This document shows positions 48,098-56,231 of a stretch of DNA of 64,000 nt, in pieces (position 1 is the first letter of the stretch; the number at the start of each line of letters is the position of its first letter). The translations under genes and the position numbers were made by a program. The notes under the pieces are model-generated. The model was not told where the DNA came from. It was given only the letters and a program-made list of their open reading frames with translations, and searched no databases. This DNA comes from an uncultured Streptomyces sp. Lineage in GTDB: Bacteria; Actinomycetota; Actinomycetes; Streptomycetales; Streptomycetaceae. The stretch covers positions 124,001 to 188,000 of the forward strand of contig NZ_CANLBS010000014.1 of assembly GCF_947488945.1 (NCBI RefSeq). The letters are read 5' to 3'.

Positions 48098-49609
48098 ATG
48101 ACCGTACGGCGAGTAATGGGCATCGAGACCGAGTACGGGATCTCCGTTCCCGGCCACCCCAGCGCCAATGCCATGCTCACCTCGTCCCAGATCGTCAACG
48201 CCTACGCGGCGGCGATGCACCGGGCTCGCCGGGCCCGCTGGGACTTCGAGGAGGAGAACCCCCTCAGGGACGCGCGAGGCTTCGACCTCGCCCGCGAGAC
48301 CGCGGACTCCAGCCAGCTCACCGACGAGGACATCGGGCTGGCCAACGTCATCCTGACCAACGGCGCCCGGCTCTACGTCGACCACGCCCACCCCGAGTAC
48401 AGCTCGCCCGAGATCACCAACCCGCTGGACGCGGTGCTCTGGGACAAGGCGGGCGAACGCGTGATGGCCGAGGCGGCCGAGCGGGCCGCCGCGATCCCCG
48501 GCGCGCAGCCGATCCACCTCTACAAGAACAACACCGACAACAAGGGCGCGTCCTACGGCACGCACGAGAACTACCTGATGAAGCGGGAGACCCCCTTCTC
48601 GGACATCGTGCGCCACCTCACCCCGTTCTTCGTCAGCCGCCAGGTCGTCACCGGCGCCGGCCGGGTCGGCATCGGCCAGGACGGCAGCGAGCACGGCTTC
48701 CAGATCAGCCAGCGCGCCGACTACTTCGAGGTCGAGGTGGGGCTGGAGACCACCCTCAAGCGCCCCATCATCAACACCCGCGACGAGCCCCACTCCGACG
48801 CCGAGAAGTACCGCCGCCTCCACGTGATCATCGGGGACGCCAACCTCTCCGAGATCTCCACCTACCTCAAGCTCGGCACCACCGCGCTGGTGCTGTCGAT
48901 GATCGAGGACGGCTTCATCAACGTCGACCTCGCCGTCGACCAGCCGGTGCGCACCCTCCACCAGGTCTCGCACGACCCCTCCCTCCAGCGGCTGATCACA
49001 CTGCGCAGCGGCCGGAAGCTCACCGCGGTACAGCTCCAGATGGAGTACTTCGAGCTGGGCCGCAAGTACGTCGAGGAGCGCTACGGCGCCGACGCCGACG
49101 ACCAGACCAAGGACGTGCTGGCGCGCTGGGAGGACACGCTCAACCGGCTGGAGAACGACCCCATGAGCCTCGCCGGCGAGCTGGACTGGATCGCCAAGAA
49201 GGAGCTCATGGAGGGCTACCGCCGCCGGGACGGCCTGGGCTGGGACGCCCCGCGGCTGCACCTGGTGGACCTCCAGTACGCCGACGTGCGGCCCGACAAG
49301 GGGCTGTACAACCGGCTGGCGGCCCGGGGCAGGATCAAGCGGCTGCTGGACGAGGCGGACGTCGAGCGGGCCCGTACCAGCCCGCCGGAGGACACCCGGG
49401 CCTATTTCCGGGGCCGGTGCCTGGAGCAGTACGCCGACGACGTGGCCGCGGCCTCCTGGGACTCGGTGATCTTCGACCTGCCGGACCGTGACTCTCTGCA
49501 ACGTGTGCCGACCATGGAACCGCTGCGCGGGACACGCGCCCATGTGAAGGAGCTGCTCGACCGCTGCCGCACGGCGGAAGAGCTGGTCCGGGTGCTCTCC
49601 GGCGGCTGA
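48098..49609 (+). CDS. dop: Pup deamidase/depupylase
   Basis: A 503-residue glutamine-synthetase-like enzyme. It converts the C-terminal Gln of Pup to Glu and also removes Pup from substrates. Active-site parts: VMGIETEYGISVPG at the N-terminus, then an insert of about 40 residues (ARRARWDFEEENPLRDARGF), the Dop loop absent from PafA. The catalytic Asp region is VDHAHPEYSSPEITNPLDAV; other signatures are YKNNTDNKGASYGTHENYL, RPIINTRDEPHSD and DLQYADVRPDKGLYNRL. It opens the dop-pup-prcBA cluster. Confidence 0.96.
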   Translation: MTVRRVMGIETEYGISVPGHPSANAMLTSSQIVNAYAAAMHRARRARWDFEEENPLRDARGFDLARETADSSQLTDEDIGLANVILTNGARLYVDHAHPEYSSPEITNPLDAVLWDKAGERVMAEAAERAAAIPGAQPIHLYKNNTDNKGASYGTHENYLMKRETPFSDIVRHLTPFFVSRQVVTGAGRVGIGQDGSEHGFQISQRADYFEVEVGLETTLKRPIINTRDEPHSDAEKYRRLHVIIGDANLSEISTYLKLGTTALVLSMIEDGFINVDLAVDQPVRTLHQVSHDPSLQRLITLRSGRKLTAVQLQMEYFELGRKYVEERYGADADDQTKDVLARWEDTLNRLENDPMSLAGELDWIAKKELMEGYRRRDGLGWDAPRLHLVDLQYADVRPDKGLYNRLAARGRIKRLLDEADVERARTSPPEDTRAYFRGRCLEQYADDVAAASWDSVIFDLPDRDSLQRVPTMEPLRGTRAHVKELLDRCRTAEELVRVLSGG

Positions 49610-49640
49610 AAGGCACGTGGGAGGGGAATGATCGGGACAG

Positions 49641-49720
49641 GGCCCGGACGTTGTCACAACTGCCGGGCCGATGTCGGACCCCGTGGGTAGGGTCTGATCA
49701 AGTGCTTCGAATGCTTCGAA
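49641..49720 (+). promoter_or_regulatory. Hairpin and tandem 9-bp repeat between dop and pup
   Basis: GGCCCGG (49641-49647) faces CCGGGCC (49663-49669), with an inner GTTGT-C-ACAAC stem (49650-49660). Downstream, TGCTTCGAA is present twice in tandem (49703-49711, 49712-49720), ending 18 bases before the pup start. The hairpin may reduce read-through from dop; the repeats may be a protein-binding site for a separate pup promoter. Neither is proven. Confidence 0.45.
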
Positions 49721-49738
49721 CCGAGCGGGGTGAGCTAG

Positions 49739-49957
49739 ATGGCGACCAAGGACACCGGCGGCGGACAGCAGAAGGCGACGCGTTCCACCGAGGAAACCGA
49801 GGAGCAGACGCAGGAGGCGCAGGGCTCCGAGGACCTCAAGGAGCGCCAGGAGAAGCTCAGCGACGACGTCGACTCCGTCCTGGACGAAATCGACGATGTC
49901 CTCGAGGAGAACGCTGAGGACTTCGTTCGAAGTTTCGTACAAAAAGGCGGACAGTAA
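49739..49957 (+). CDS. pup: Prokaryotic ubiquitin-like protein Pup
   Basis: A 72-residue disordered acidic protein ending FVQKGGQ. The C-terminal Gln must be deamidated by Dop before PafA can join it to substrate lysines. The central helical region ERQEKLSDDVDSVLDEIDDV forms the helix that binds the Arc coiled coil. The N-terminal 30 residues (Gly/Gln/Glu/Thr-rich) engage the ATPase pore. It lies between dop and the endonuclease-like gene. Confidence 0.98.
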   Translation: MATKDTGGGQQKATRSTEETEEQTQEAQGSEDLKERQEKLSDDVDSVLDEIDDVLEENAEDFVRSFVQKGGQ

Positions 49958-49963
49958 GGTCAC

Positions 49964-50566
49964 GTGTCCGAATTGAGCGGAGAGAAGTGGTGCTCCGGTT
50001 GCAAGAGGGATCTGCCACTTCCCTCCTTCGCATCGGACAGGAACCGTCGCGACGGCCTGCAACCGAGGTGCCGGGAGTGCGTGGCCGCCTACGGCGCCGC
50101 GCACTACCGGCGCCGCCGGGAGGCTCAGGGCAAGTCGGTGAGGCGCGCGGACGTCCCGGCCGGACACAAGGAGTGCCGGACGTGCGGCGAGGTGAAACCG
50201 CACAGCGAATGGCACCGCAACTCGACCGCCACCGACGGTCTGGCGACGCGCTGCAAGGCGTGCAAGGCGATTCAGGGGCGGGCAGGTCATCTGAAGCGCC
50301 AGTACGGCATGACCGAGGCCCAACGCGACGCCATGATCGCGTCACAGTTCGGCGTCTGCACGATCTGCCTAGCCGCTCCCGCCATTCATGTGGATCACTG
50401 TCACACGACCGGTAGGGTCCGAGGCGTACTGTGCTTCAACTGTAATTCGGCCATCGGCAAGTTGGGGGATGATCCTGACTCGTTGCGCAGGGCCATCGCT
50501 TACCTGGAGGGAAACGCGTGGAAGCCAACACTCGTAGCACCGGGCGTCTACCAGCTGCCTTCCTGA
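49964..50566 (+). CDS. Endonuclease VII-type HNH protein with duplicated zinc-ribbon modules
   Basis: A 200-residue protein from a GTG, six bases after pup and overlapping prcB by 49 bases. Two related Cys4 modules come first: CSGCKRDLPL with CRECVAAYG, then CRTCGEVKPH with CKACKAIQG. The C-terminal recombination endonuclease VII domain reads CTICLAAPAIHVDHCH followed by GVLCFNCNSAIGKLGDDP. The His and Cys residues of the nuclease site are all present. Homologues occur at this spot in other Streptomyces as I recall, but no role in proteasome function is established. Confidence 0.88.
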   Translation: MSELSGEKWCSGCKRDLPLPSFASDRNRRDGLQPRCRECVAAYGAAHYRRRREAQGKSVRRADVPAGHKECRTCGEVKPHSEWHRNSTATDGLATRCKACKAIQGRAGHLKRQYGMTEAQRDAMIASQFGVCTICLAAPAIHVDHCHTTGRVRGVLCFNCNSAIGKLGDDPDSLRRAIAYLEGNAWKPTLVAPGVYQLPS

Positions 50567-51363
50567 CGCCGGGGTCGTCCTCGTTCATGGACTTCCTGTC
50601 GGACCAGGCGCCCGGGATGCTGCCGGGCAATCGCAGCCTGCCGCCCCTGAAGGGGGCCGTCGAGGCGCCGCACGGCACCACCATCGTGGCCGCCTCCTTC
50701 CCCGGCGGCGTCGTGCTCGCCGGCGACCGGCGGGCCACCATGGGCAACATGATCGCCCAGCGCGACATCGAGAAGGTCTTCCCGGCCGACGAGTACTCCG
50801 CGGTGGGCATCGCGGGCACCGCCGGACTCGCGGTGGAGATGGTCAAGCTGTTCCAGCTCGAACTGGAGCACTTCGAGAAGGTCGAGGGCGCCCAGCTTTC
50901 CCTTGAGGGCAAGGCCAACCGCCTCTCCACCATGATCCGGGGCAACCTGGCCATGGCGATGCAGGGCCTCGCCGTCGTCCCGCTGTTCGCCGGGTACGAC
51001 GTCGACCGGGGCAAGGGCCGCATCTTCTCCTACGACGTCACCGGCGGCCGGTCCGAGGAACACGGGTACGCCGCCACCGGTTCCGGCTCCGTCTTCGCGC
51101 GGGGCTCGATGAAGAAGCTGTACCGCCAGGACCTGACGGAGCAGCAGGCACTCACCCTGGTCGTGCAGGCGCTCTACGACGCGGCGGACGACGACTCCGC
51201 GACGGGCGGGCCCGACGTGGCGCGCCGCATCTACCCGATCGTCACGGTCATCACCGAGGAGGGCTTCCGGCGGCTGACCGACGGCGAGTCCGCCGAGGTG
51301 GCGCGCGCGATCCTGGAGCGCCGTCTGGACGAGCCCGACGGCCCGCGCGCCGCGCTGCTCTGA
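50518..51363 (+). CDS. prcB: 20S proteasome beta subunit
   Basis: A 281-residue precursor from a GTG inside the endonuclease gene. A 53-residue propeptide (MEANTRSTG..EAPHG) is cleaved before Thr54, the N-terminal nucleophile in HGTTIVAASFPGGVVLAGDRR. The catalytic Asp (in AGDRR) and Lys (in IEKVF) are present, and GSGSVFARGSMKK and YDAADDDSATGGPD are conserved. It is the proteolytic ring subunit. Overlap of the reading frames implies translational coupling to the upstream gene. Confidence 0.97.
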   Translation: MEANTRSTGRLPAAFLTPGSSSFMDFLSDQAPGMLPGNRSLPPLKGAVEAPHGTTIVAASFPGGVVLAGDRRATMGNMIAQRDIEKVFPADEYSAVGIAGTAGLAVEMVKLFQLELEHFEKVEGAQLSLEGKANRLSTMIRGNLAMAMQGLAVVPLFAGYDVDRGKGRIFSYDVTGGRSEEHGYAATGSGSVFARGSMKKLYRQDLTEQQALTLVVQALYDAADDDSATGGPDVARRIYPIVTVITEEGFRRLTDGESAEVARAILERRLDEPDGPRAALL

Positions 51364-51426
51364 CTCTCCATCCCTCCCGTGGCTTTCCCGATGCACTCGT
51401 CACTGACAGAAAGGGACGGATAGCCG

Positions 51427-52236
51427 GTGTCGACGCCGTTCTATGTCTCACCCCAGCAAGCCATGGCCGACCGGGCGGAGTACGCCCGCAAGGGCATCGC
51501 CCGCGGTCGCAGCCTGGTCGTGCTGCAGTACGCCGACGGCATTGTGTTCGTCGGCGAGAACCCGTCCCGTGCGCTGCACAAGTTCAGCGAGATCTACGAC
51601 CGGATCGGCTTCGCGGCCGCCGGCAAGTACAACGAGTACGAGAACCTCCGGATCGGCGGTGTGCGCTACGCCGACCTGCGGGGTTACACCTACGACCGTG
51701 AGGACGTGACGGCCCGCGGTCTGGCCAACGTCTACGCGCAGACGCTCGGCACGATCTTCTCCAGCGCCGGGGAGAAGCCGTACGAGGTGGAGCTGGTGGT
51801 CGCGGAGGTCGGCGTCGAGCCGGACGGCGACCAGATCTACCGGCTGCCGCACGACGGTTCGATCGTGGACGAGCACGGCTCGGTCGCGGTCGGCGGCAAC
51901 GCCGAGCAGATCAGCGGGTTCCTGGACCAGCGGCACCGGGACGGGATGACGCTCGCGGAGGCGTTGAAGCTGGCCGTGCAGGCGCTGTCGCGGGACACCA
52001 ACGGCACCGAGCGGGACATCCCCGCCGATCGGCTGGAGGTGGCCGTGCTGGACCGTACGCGGCCCCAGCAGCGGAAGTTCAAGCGGATCGTGGGCCGGCA
52101 GCTCGCCCGGCTGCTGGAGGCGGAGGCGGGTGCCGCCACTCCGACGGACGCGCCGTCGGACGCGGACGACGCGGAGCAGACCCCCGGTACGTCGGCCGCC
52201 CCGGAGGCCACGGGCGAGGAGCCCACGGAGAAGTAG
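51427..52236 (+). CDS. prcA: 20S proteasome alpha subunit
   Basis: A 269-residue alpha subunit. It opens STPFYVSPQQAMADRAEYARKG; the N-terminal helix and RSLVVLQYADGIVFVGENPS, KFSEIYDRIGFAAAGKYNEYENLRIGG-type segments (SEIYDRIGFAAAGKYNEY) match. It has no active-site Thr. The C-terminal 50 residues are an acidic Pro/Ala/Glu-rich tail. Alpha rings gate entry and bind the Arc tail. It is 63 bases after prcB, in the same operon. Confidence 0.97.
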   Translation: MSTPFYVSPQQAMADRAEYARKGIARGRSLVVLQYADGIVFVGENPSRALHKFSEIYDRIGFAAAGKYNEYENLRIGGVRYADLRGYTYDREDVTARGLANVYAQTLGTIFSSAGEKPYEVELVVAEVGVEPDGDQIYRLPHDGSIVDEHGSVAVGGNAEQISGFLDQRHRDGMTLAEALKLAVQALSRDTNGTERDIPADRLEVAVLDRTRPQQRKFKRIVGRQLARLLEAEAGAATPTDAPSDADDAEQTPGTSAAPEATGEEPTEK

Positions 52237-52248
52237 CCCGGTCCGCCC

Positions 52249-52292
52249 CCGACGCCCCGTCGGCCGCCTCGCGGCGCCCGGCGGGGCGTCGG
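52249..52292. terminator. Bidirectional hairpin after prcA
   Basis: CCGACGCCCCG (52249-52259; first base read with the preceding C) pairs with CGGGGCGTCGG (52282-52292), with an inner GCCGC/GCGGC stem. It separates prcA from the convergent LacI gene. Confidence 0.7.
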
Positions 52293-52314
52293 TGTGTCCG
52301 GGGCGGGGCGGGGT

Positions 52315-53334
52315 TCAGGCGGGGGGAGCGGTGGAGCCGCGTACGACGAGGCGGACCGGGAGCCGGTGGTGGGGGGTGGGCCGGCCCTCCAGGACGGTCA
52401 GGAGGGCCGCCATGCCGCGTTCGCCCACCTGTTCGGCGGGCAGGGTCACCGTGGTGAGTTCGGGCTCGACGGCGGTGGCGAGGGCGAGGTCGTCGAAGCC
52501 GGTCACGGAGACGTCGTCCGGCACCCGCAGTCCGAGGCGGCGGACCGCCTTGCAGGCTCCGGCCGCGAGGACGTCGTCGTCGCAGACGATCGCGGTGGGT
52601 CGCGGTCCGGGGGCGGCCAGGGCGGCTTCGGCGGCGTGCAGTCCGGCGCGTACGTCGAGGGCGGCGGTGGCGGTCCGCAAGGTCGTCCCGGTCCCTCGCA
52701 GGGCCTCGTGGAGGGCGCGGGCGCGCACGCCGAAGGTCCAGGTGTCCACGGCGGAGGCGAGGTGCAGGACGTGGCGGTGGCCGAGGGCGAGCAGGTGTTC
52801 GGTCACCTGGCGCATGCCGTCGGCGATGTCGAGGTTGACGTGGGCGGCGGCGCCGGGCTCGGCGGGGTCGCTGTCGAGCATCACGAGCGGGAGGTCCGTG
52901 CCGTGCAGCGCGCCGAGCGCCTCGGTGGCCATCGAGGAGGCGATGACGCCGTCGAGCGCGGCGCGTGCCGACGCGAAGGGGTCCTTCGCGGGACCGGTGC
53001 CGTCGGGGGAGGGGTAGAGGACCACGCCGAAGTCGTGCTCGGCGGCGACGCCCGCGGCGCCGGCGTACACGCGGGCGAAGAACTCGTTGGTGAGGGCGGG
53101 GACGACCAGGAGGGCGGTGCGGGTGCGGCCGAGGCGGAGGGAGCGGGCGGCGAGATTGGGCCGGTAGCCGAGGGCGCGGGCGCTCTCCCTGACCCGTTCG
53201 GCGGTGGTCTGCGAGACGCGTCCGGGCGCCTTGCCGCCGAGGACGAGCGAGACGGTGGCCTGGGAGACCCCGGCGGCGCGGGCCACGTCCCGGCTGGTGG
53301 GGCGCGCCGGGGCGGGCTGGTGCGCGCTGGTCAC
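52315..53334 (-). CDS. LacI-family transcriptional regulator
   Basis: A 339-residue regulator. The N-terminal LacI helix-turn-helix and hinge (about 14-65) read SRDVARAAGVSQATVSLVLG and ERVRESARALGYRPNLAARSLR. A periplasmic-binding-protein-like effector domain follows (ALLVVPALTNEFFARVYAG, LVMLDSDPAEPG, VTGFDDLALATAVEPELTTV). It is divergent from the MFS gene with a matching operator-like palindrome between. The effector is probably a small molecule linked to that transporter. Confidence 0.92.
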   Translation of the reverse strand: MTSAHQPAPARPTSRDVARAAGVSQATVSLVLGGKAPGRVSQTTAERVRESARALGYRPNLAARSLRLGRTRTALLVVPALTNEFFARVYAGAAGVAAEHDFGVVLYPSPDGTGPAKDPFASARAALDGVIASSMATEALGALHGTDLPLVMLDSDPAEPGAAAHVNLDIADGMRQVTEHLLALGHRHVLHLASAVDTWTFGVRARALHEALRGTGTTLRTATAALDVRAGLHAAEAALAAPGPRPTAIVCDDDVLAAGACKAVRRLGLRVPDDVSVTGFDDLALATAVEPELTTVTLPAEQVGERGMAALLTVLEGRPTPHHRLPVRLVVRGSTAPPA

Positions 53335-53432
53335 GGGGGGCCTCCGGGGCGGGTGGGTGCGGCTGGAAGGGGGTGGTCGGGGCCGGGCGCGGTGGACCGG
53401 GGCTTGTGGTCATGGTACGTATGGGGCCGCAC

Positions 53433-53446
53433 GTTATACGTAAAAC
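53433..53446. promoter_or_regulatory. LacI-type operator-like palindrome
   Basis: GTTATACGTAAAAC is a 14-bp palindrome with 12 of 14 positions symmetric and a central CG, the usual form of LacI-family operators. It lies between the divergent LacI and MFS genes, 38 bases before the MFS start. It also takes part in a wider ACGTAT/ATACGT dyad with 53417-53422. Confidence 0.65.
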
Positions 53447-53483
53447 TTCGTCGGTGGGTCCGGCGGGGGAGAGGGGCGGGACC

Positions 53484-54743
53484 ATGGCCGCGGGATATCT
53501 GGACATCCTCCGCGCACGGCACGCGACCAGGCTGCTCGCGGGCACGCTGGTGGGGCGGCTGCCGAACGGCACCGCGCCGATCGCGATCGTCCTGTTCACC
53601 CGGGCGGAGGGCGGCGGCTACACCCTGGCGGGCGCGCTGGCCGCCGCGTACGGGCTGGCCACCGCGGTCGGGCAGCCGCTGCTCGGCCGGGCCGTGGACC
53701 TGTACGGGCAGCCGCGTGTCCAGCTCCCCTCGGCCGTCGTCTCGGGGCTCGCCATGGCGCTGCTGGCGCTGACCGGCATCGGATCGCTGCCGCTGGCCTG
53801 CGCGGCCGTGATCGCGGCGGGCCTGTTCACCCCGCCGCTGGAGGGCGGCCTGCGGGCGCTGTGGCCGAGCGTGCTGGGGCGGGAGGACCGGGTGCACCGG
53901 GCCTACGCCCTGGACGCGGTCGCGCAGGAGGTCATGTTCACCGCCGGGCCGCTGCTGGTGACGCTGCTCGTGGCCGTGCACTCGCCGGCCGCCGCCCTGC
54001 TGGTCATCAACGCCCTCGGGGTGCTCGGCGCGCTCTCCGTCGTGCTGTCGGAGCCGTCCCGCACCTGGCGTTCGGCGCCCCGCGAGGCCCACTGGCTGGG
54101 CGCGCTGCGCTCGCCGGGTCTGCTGGCGCTGCTCGGCGCGTTCTTCTTCGTCGGTGTGGCTCTCGGCTCGATCACGGTGGCCGCGGTCGCCTACGCGGAC
54201 GACCACGGGCGGGAGTCGGTGTACGGCTGGCTGATGGCGGCGCTCGGGCTGGGCGCGCTGGCGGGCGGTGTCGTCTACGGGGCCCGGCAGTGGCCGGGGG
54301 CGCCGGAGCGGCGGCTGCGGGTGCTGGTGGCGCTGCTGGCCCTCGGCTATCTGCCGCTCACACTGACTCCGGGGGTCGGCGCGATGACCGCGCTCTGCGC
54401 GGTCGCCGGGGTGTTCCTCGCGCCCGCCCTCGCGTGCGCCTTCCTGGTGGTCGACCGGCACGCGCCGCGGGGCACGGTGACGGAGGCGTTCTCGTGGCTG
54501 GTGACGACCTTCGGGGTCGGGGCGGCGGCCGGTACGGCGGCGGCCGGGCCCGCCGTGGAACTGGGCGGCACGGCATGGAGCTTCGCGGTCGCGGGGGCGG
54601 CGGGAGCGGCCGCGCTGGCCGTGCTGCTGGCCACCGGGAAGGTACTCGCAGCTCCCGGCCGCGCGCCCGAGGTCGTGGCCGGTTCCGAAAATGATCGAAA
54701 CGGAGCTGTCGAACCCGGTTTCAGCTCCGGCCGTAAGGCGTAA
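53484..54743 (+). CDS. MFS transporter
   Basis: A 419-residue major facilitator from the ATG with GAGGGGCGGG upstream. Twelve hydrophobic helices are visible, e.g. GYTLAGALAAAYGLATAVGQPL, VVSGLAMALLALTGIGSL and GLLALLGAFFFVGVALGSI; the loop 2-3 motif is GRAVDLYGQPRVQL. It resembles drug/sugar efflux MFS proteins of Streptomyces without known substrate. Probably controlled by the divergent LacI regulator. pafA begins nine bases after its stop, so read-through into pafA is likely. Confidence 0.88.
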   Translation: MAAGYLDILRARHATRLLAGTLVGRLPNGTAPIAIVLFTRAEGGGYTLAGALAAAYGLATAVGQPLLGRAVDLYGQPRVQLPSAVVSGLAMALLALTGIGSLPLACAAVIAAGLFTPPLEGGLRALWPSVLGREDRVHRAYALDAVAQEVMFTAGPLLVTLLVAVHSPAAALLVINALGVLGALSVVLSEPSRTWRSAPREAHWLGALRSPGLLALLGAFFFVGVALGSITVAAVAYADDHGRESVYGWLMAALGLGALAGGVVYGARQWPGAPERRLRVLVALLALGYLPLTLTPGVGAMTALCAVAGVFLAPALACAFLVVDRHAPRGTVTEAFSWLVTTFGVGAAAGTAAAGPAVELGGTAWSFAVAGAAGAAALAVLLATGKVLAAPGRAPEVVAGSENDRNGAVEPGFSSGRKA

Positions 54744-54752
54744 TGTTCAGTC

Positions 54753-56114
54753 ATGGACCGCCGCATTTTCGGGCTGGAGAACGAGTACGGCGTCACGTGC
54801 ACGTTCAGGGGACAGCGCCGACTGTCACCTGACGAAGTGGCGCGCTACCTCTTCCGCCGTGTTGTGTCATGGGGCCGCAGCAGCAATGTCTTTCTGCGGA
54901 ACGGCGCCCGCCTCTACCTCGACGTGGGTTCGCATCCGGAATACGCAACTCCCGAATGCGACAACCTGACCGAACTGGTCACCCACGACAAGGCCGGCGA
55001 GCGCATTCTCGAAGGTCTGCTCGTCGACGCCGAACGCCGCCTGCACGAGGAAGGAATCGCGGGCGACGTCTATCTCTTCAAGAACAACACCGACTCGGCG
55101 GGCAACTCCTACGGCTGCCACGAGAACTATCTCGTCGCGCGGCACGGGGAATTCTCCCGCCTCGCGGACATCCTCATTCCGTTCCTCGTCACGCGGCAGC
55201 TGATCTGCGGCGCGGGCAAGGTGCTGCAGACCCCGCGCGGAGCGGTCTTCTGCGTCAGCCAGCGGGCCGAGCACATCTGGGAGGGCGTCAGCTCCGCCAC
55301 GACCAGGTCCCGTCCGATCATCAACACCCGTGACGAGCCGCACGCCGACGCGGAGCGGTACCGCCGGCTCCACGTCATCGTCGGCGACTCGAACATGTCC
55401 GAGACGACCATGCTGCTCAAGGTCGGCGCCACCGATCTGGTGCTGCGCATGATCGAGGCGGGCACGGTGATGCGCGACCTCACCCTGGAGAACCCGATCC
55501 GGGCCATCCGCGAGGTCAGCCACGACACGACCGGCCGGCGCAAGGTGCGTCTGGCCAGCGGGCGCGAGGCGTCGGCGATCGAGATCCAGCGCGAGTACTA
55601 CGACAAGGCCGTCGACTTCGTCGAGCGCCGGGGCATCCGGACCGGCACGACCGACCAGGTCCTCGAACTGTGGGGGCGCACCCTCGACGCGATCGAGGCC
55701 GAGGATCTCGGCAAGATCGAGACCGAGATCGACTGGGTCATGAAGTACAAGCTCATCGAGCGGTACCGGGCCAAGCACAACATGACCATGTCGCACCCCC
55801 GGGTCGCGCAGATAGACCTCGCCTACCACGACATCCACCGCCGGCGGGGGCTGTACTACCTCCTGGAGCGCAAGGGGCAGGCCGCCCGGATCTGCAACGA
55901 CCTGAAGATCTTCGAGGGCAAGTCCGTGCCCCCGCAGACCACCAGGGCGAGGCTCCGCGGCGACTTCATCAAGCGGGCCCAGGAGCAGCGCCGGGACTTC
56001 ACCGTCGACTGGGTCCACCTCAAGCTCAACGACCAGGCGCAGCGCACCGTGCTCTGCAAGGACCCGTTCCGGTCGGTGGACGAGCGAGTGGAGAAACTGA
56101 TCGCGGGCATGTGA
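54753..56114 (+). CDS. pafA: Pup-protein ligase PafA
   Basis: A 453-residue carboxylate-amine ligase of the glutamine-synthetase fold, homologous to Dop but lacking the Dop loop. Active-site parts: RRIFGLENEYGVTC with the metal Glu, YLDVGSHPEYATPECDNL with the catalytic Asp, FKNNTDSAGNSYGCHENYL, RPIINTRDEPHADAERYRRL, and a C-terminal domain VDWVHLKLNDQAQRTVLCKDPF. It uses ATP to join the Pup C-terminal Glu to substrate lysines. It follows the MFS gene by nine bases, so it may be expressed from that unit as well as its own promoter. Confidence 0.97.
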   Translation: MDRRIFGLENEYGVTCTFRGQRRLSPDEVARYLFRRVVSWGRSSNVFLRNGARLYLDVGSHPEYATPECDNLTELVTHDKAGERILEGLLVDAERRLHEEGIAGDVYLFKNNTDSAGNSYGCHENYLVARHGEFSRLADILIPFLVTRQLICGAGKVLQTPRGAVFCVSQRAEHIWEGVSSATTRSRPIINTRDEPHADAERYRRLHVIVGDSNMSETTMLLKVGATDLVLRMIEAGTVMRDLTLENPIRAIREVSHDTTGRRKVRLASGREASAIEIQREYYDKAVDFVERRGIRTGTTDQVLELWGRTLDAIEAEDLGKIETEIDWVMKYKLIERYRAKHNMTMSHPRVAQIDLAYHDIHRRRGLYYLLERKGQAARICNDLKIFEGKSVPPQTTRARLRGDFIKRAQEQRRDFTVDWVHLKLNDQAQRTVLCKDPFRSVDERVEKLIAGM

Positions 56115-56148
56115 GCGGAGGGCGAACGCCCTTTCCCCACGCGCCACC

Positions 56149-56179
56149 CGGGCCCCGTACGTTCCTCGTACGGGGCCCG
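56149..56179 (+). terminator. Hairpin after pafA
   Basis: A perfect 13-bp stem (CGGGCCCCGTACG, 56149-56161, with 56167-56179) and a five-base loop, 35 bases after the stop. Confidence 0.7.
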
Positions 56180-56231
56180 TTGGTGCGCTTAGAGTGTCGG
56201 GGACCCATGCCGTCCAAGATCTGAGGAATCC

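Noticed and set aside
47006..50323. An 1105-codon minus-strand frame across arc, dop and pup
   Set aside because: It is antisense to three certain genes and has no domain or plausible start.
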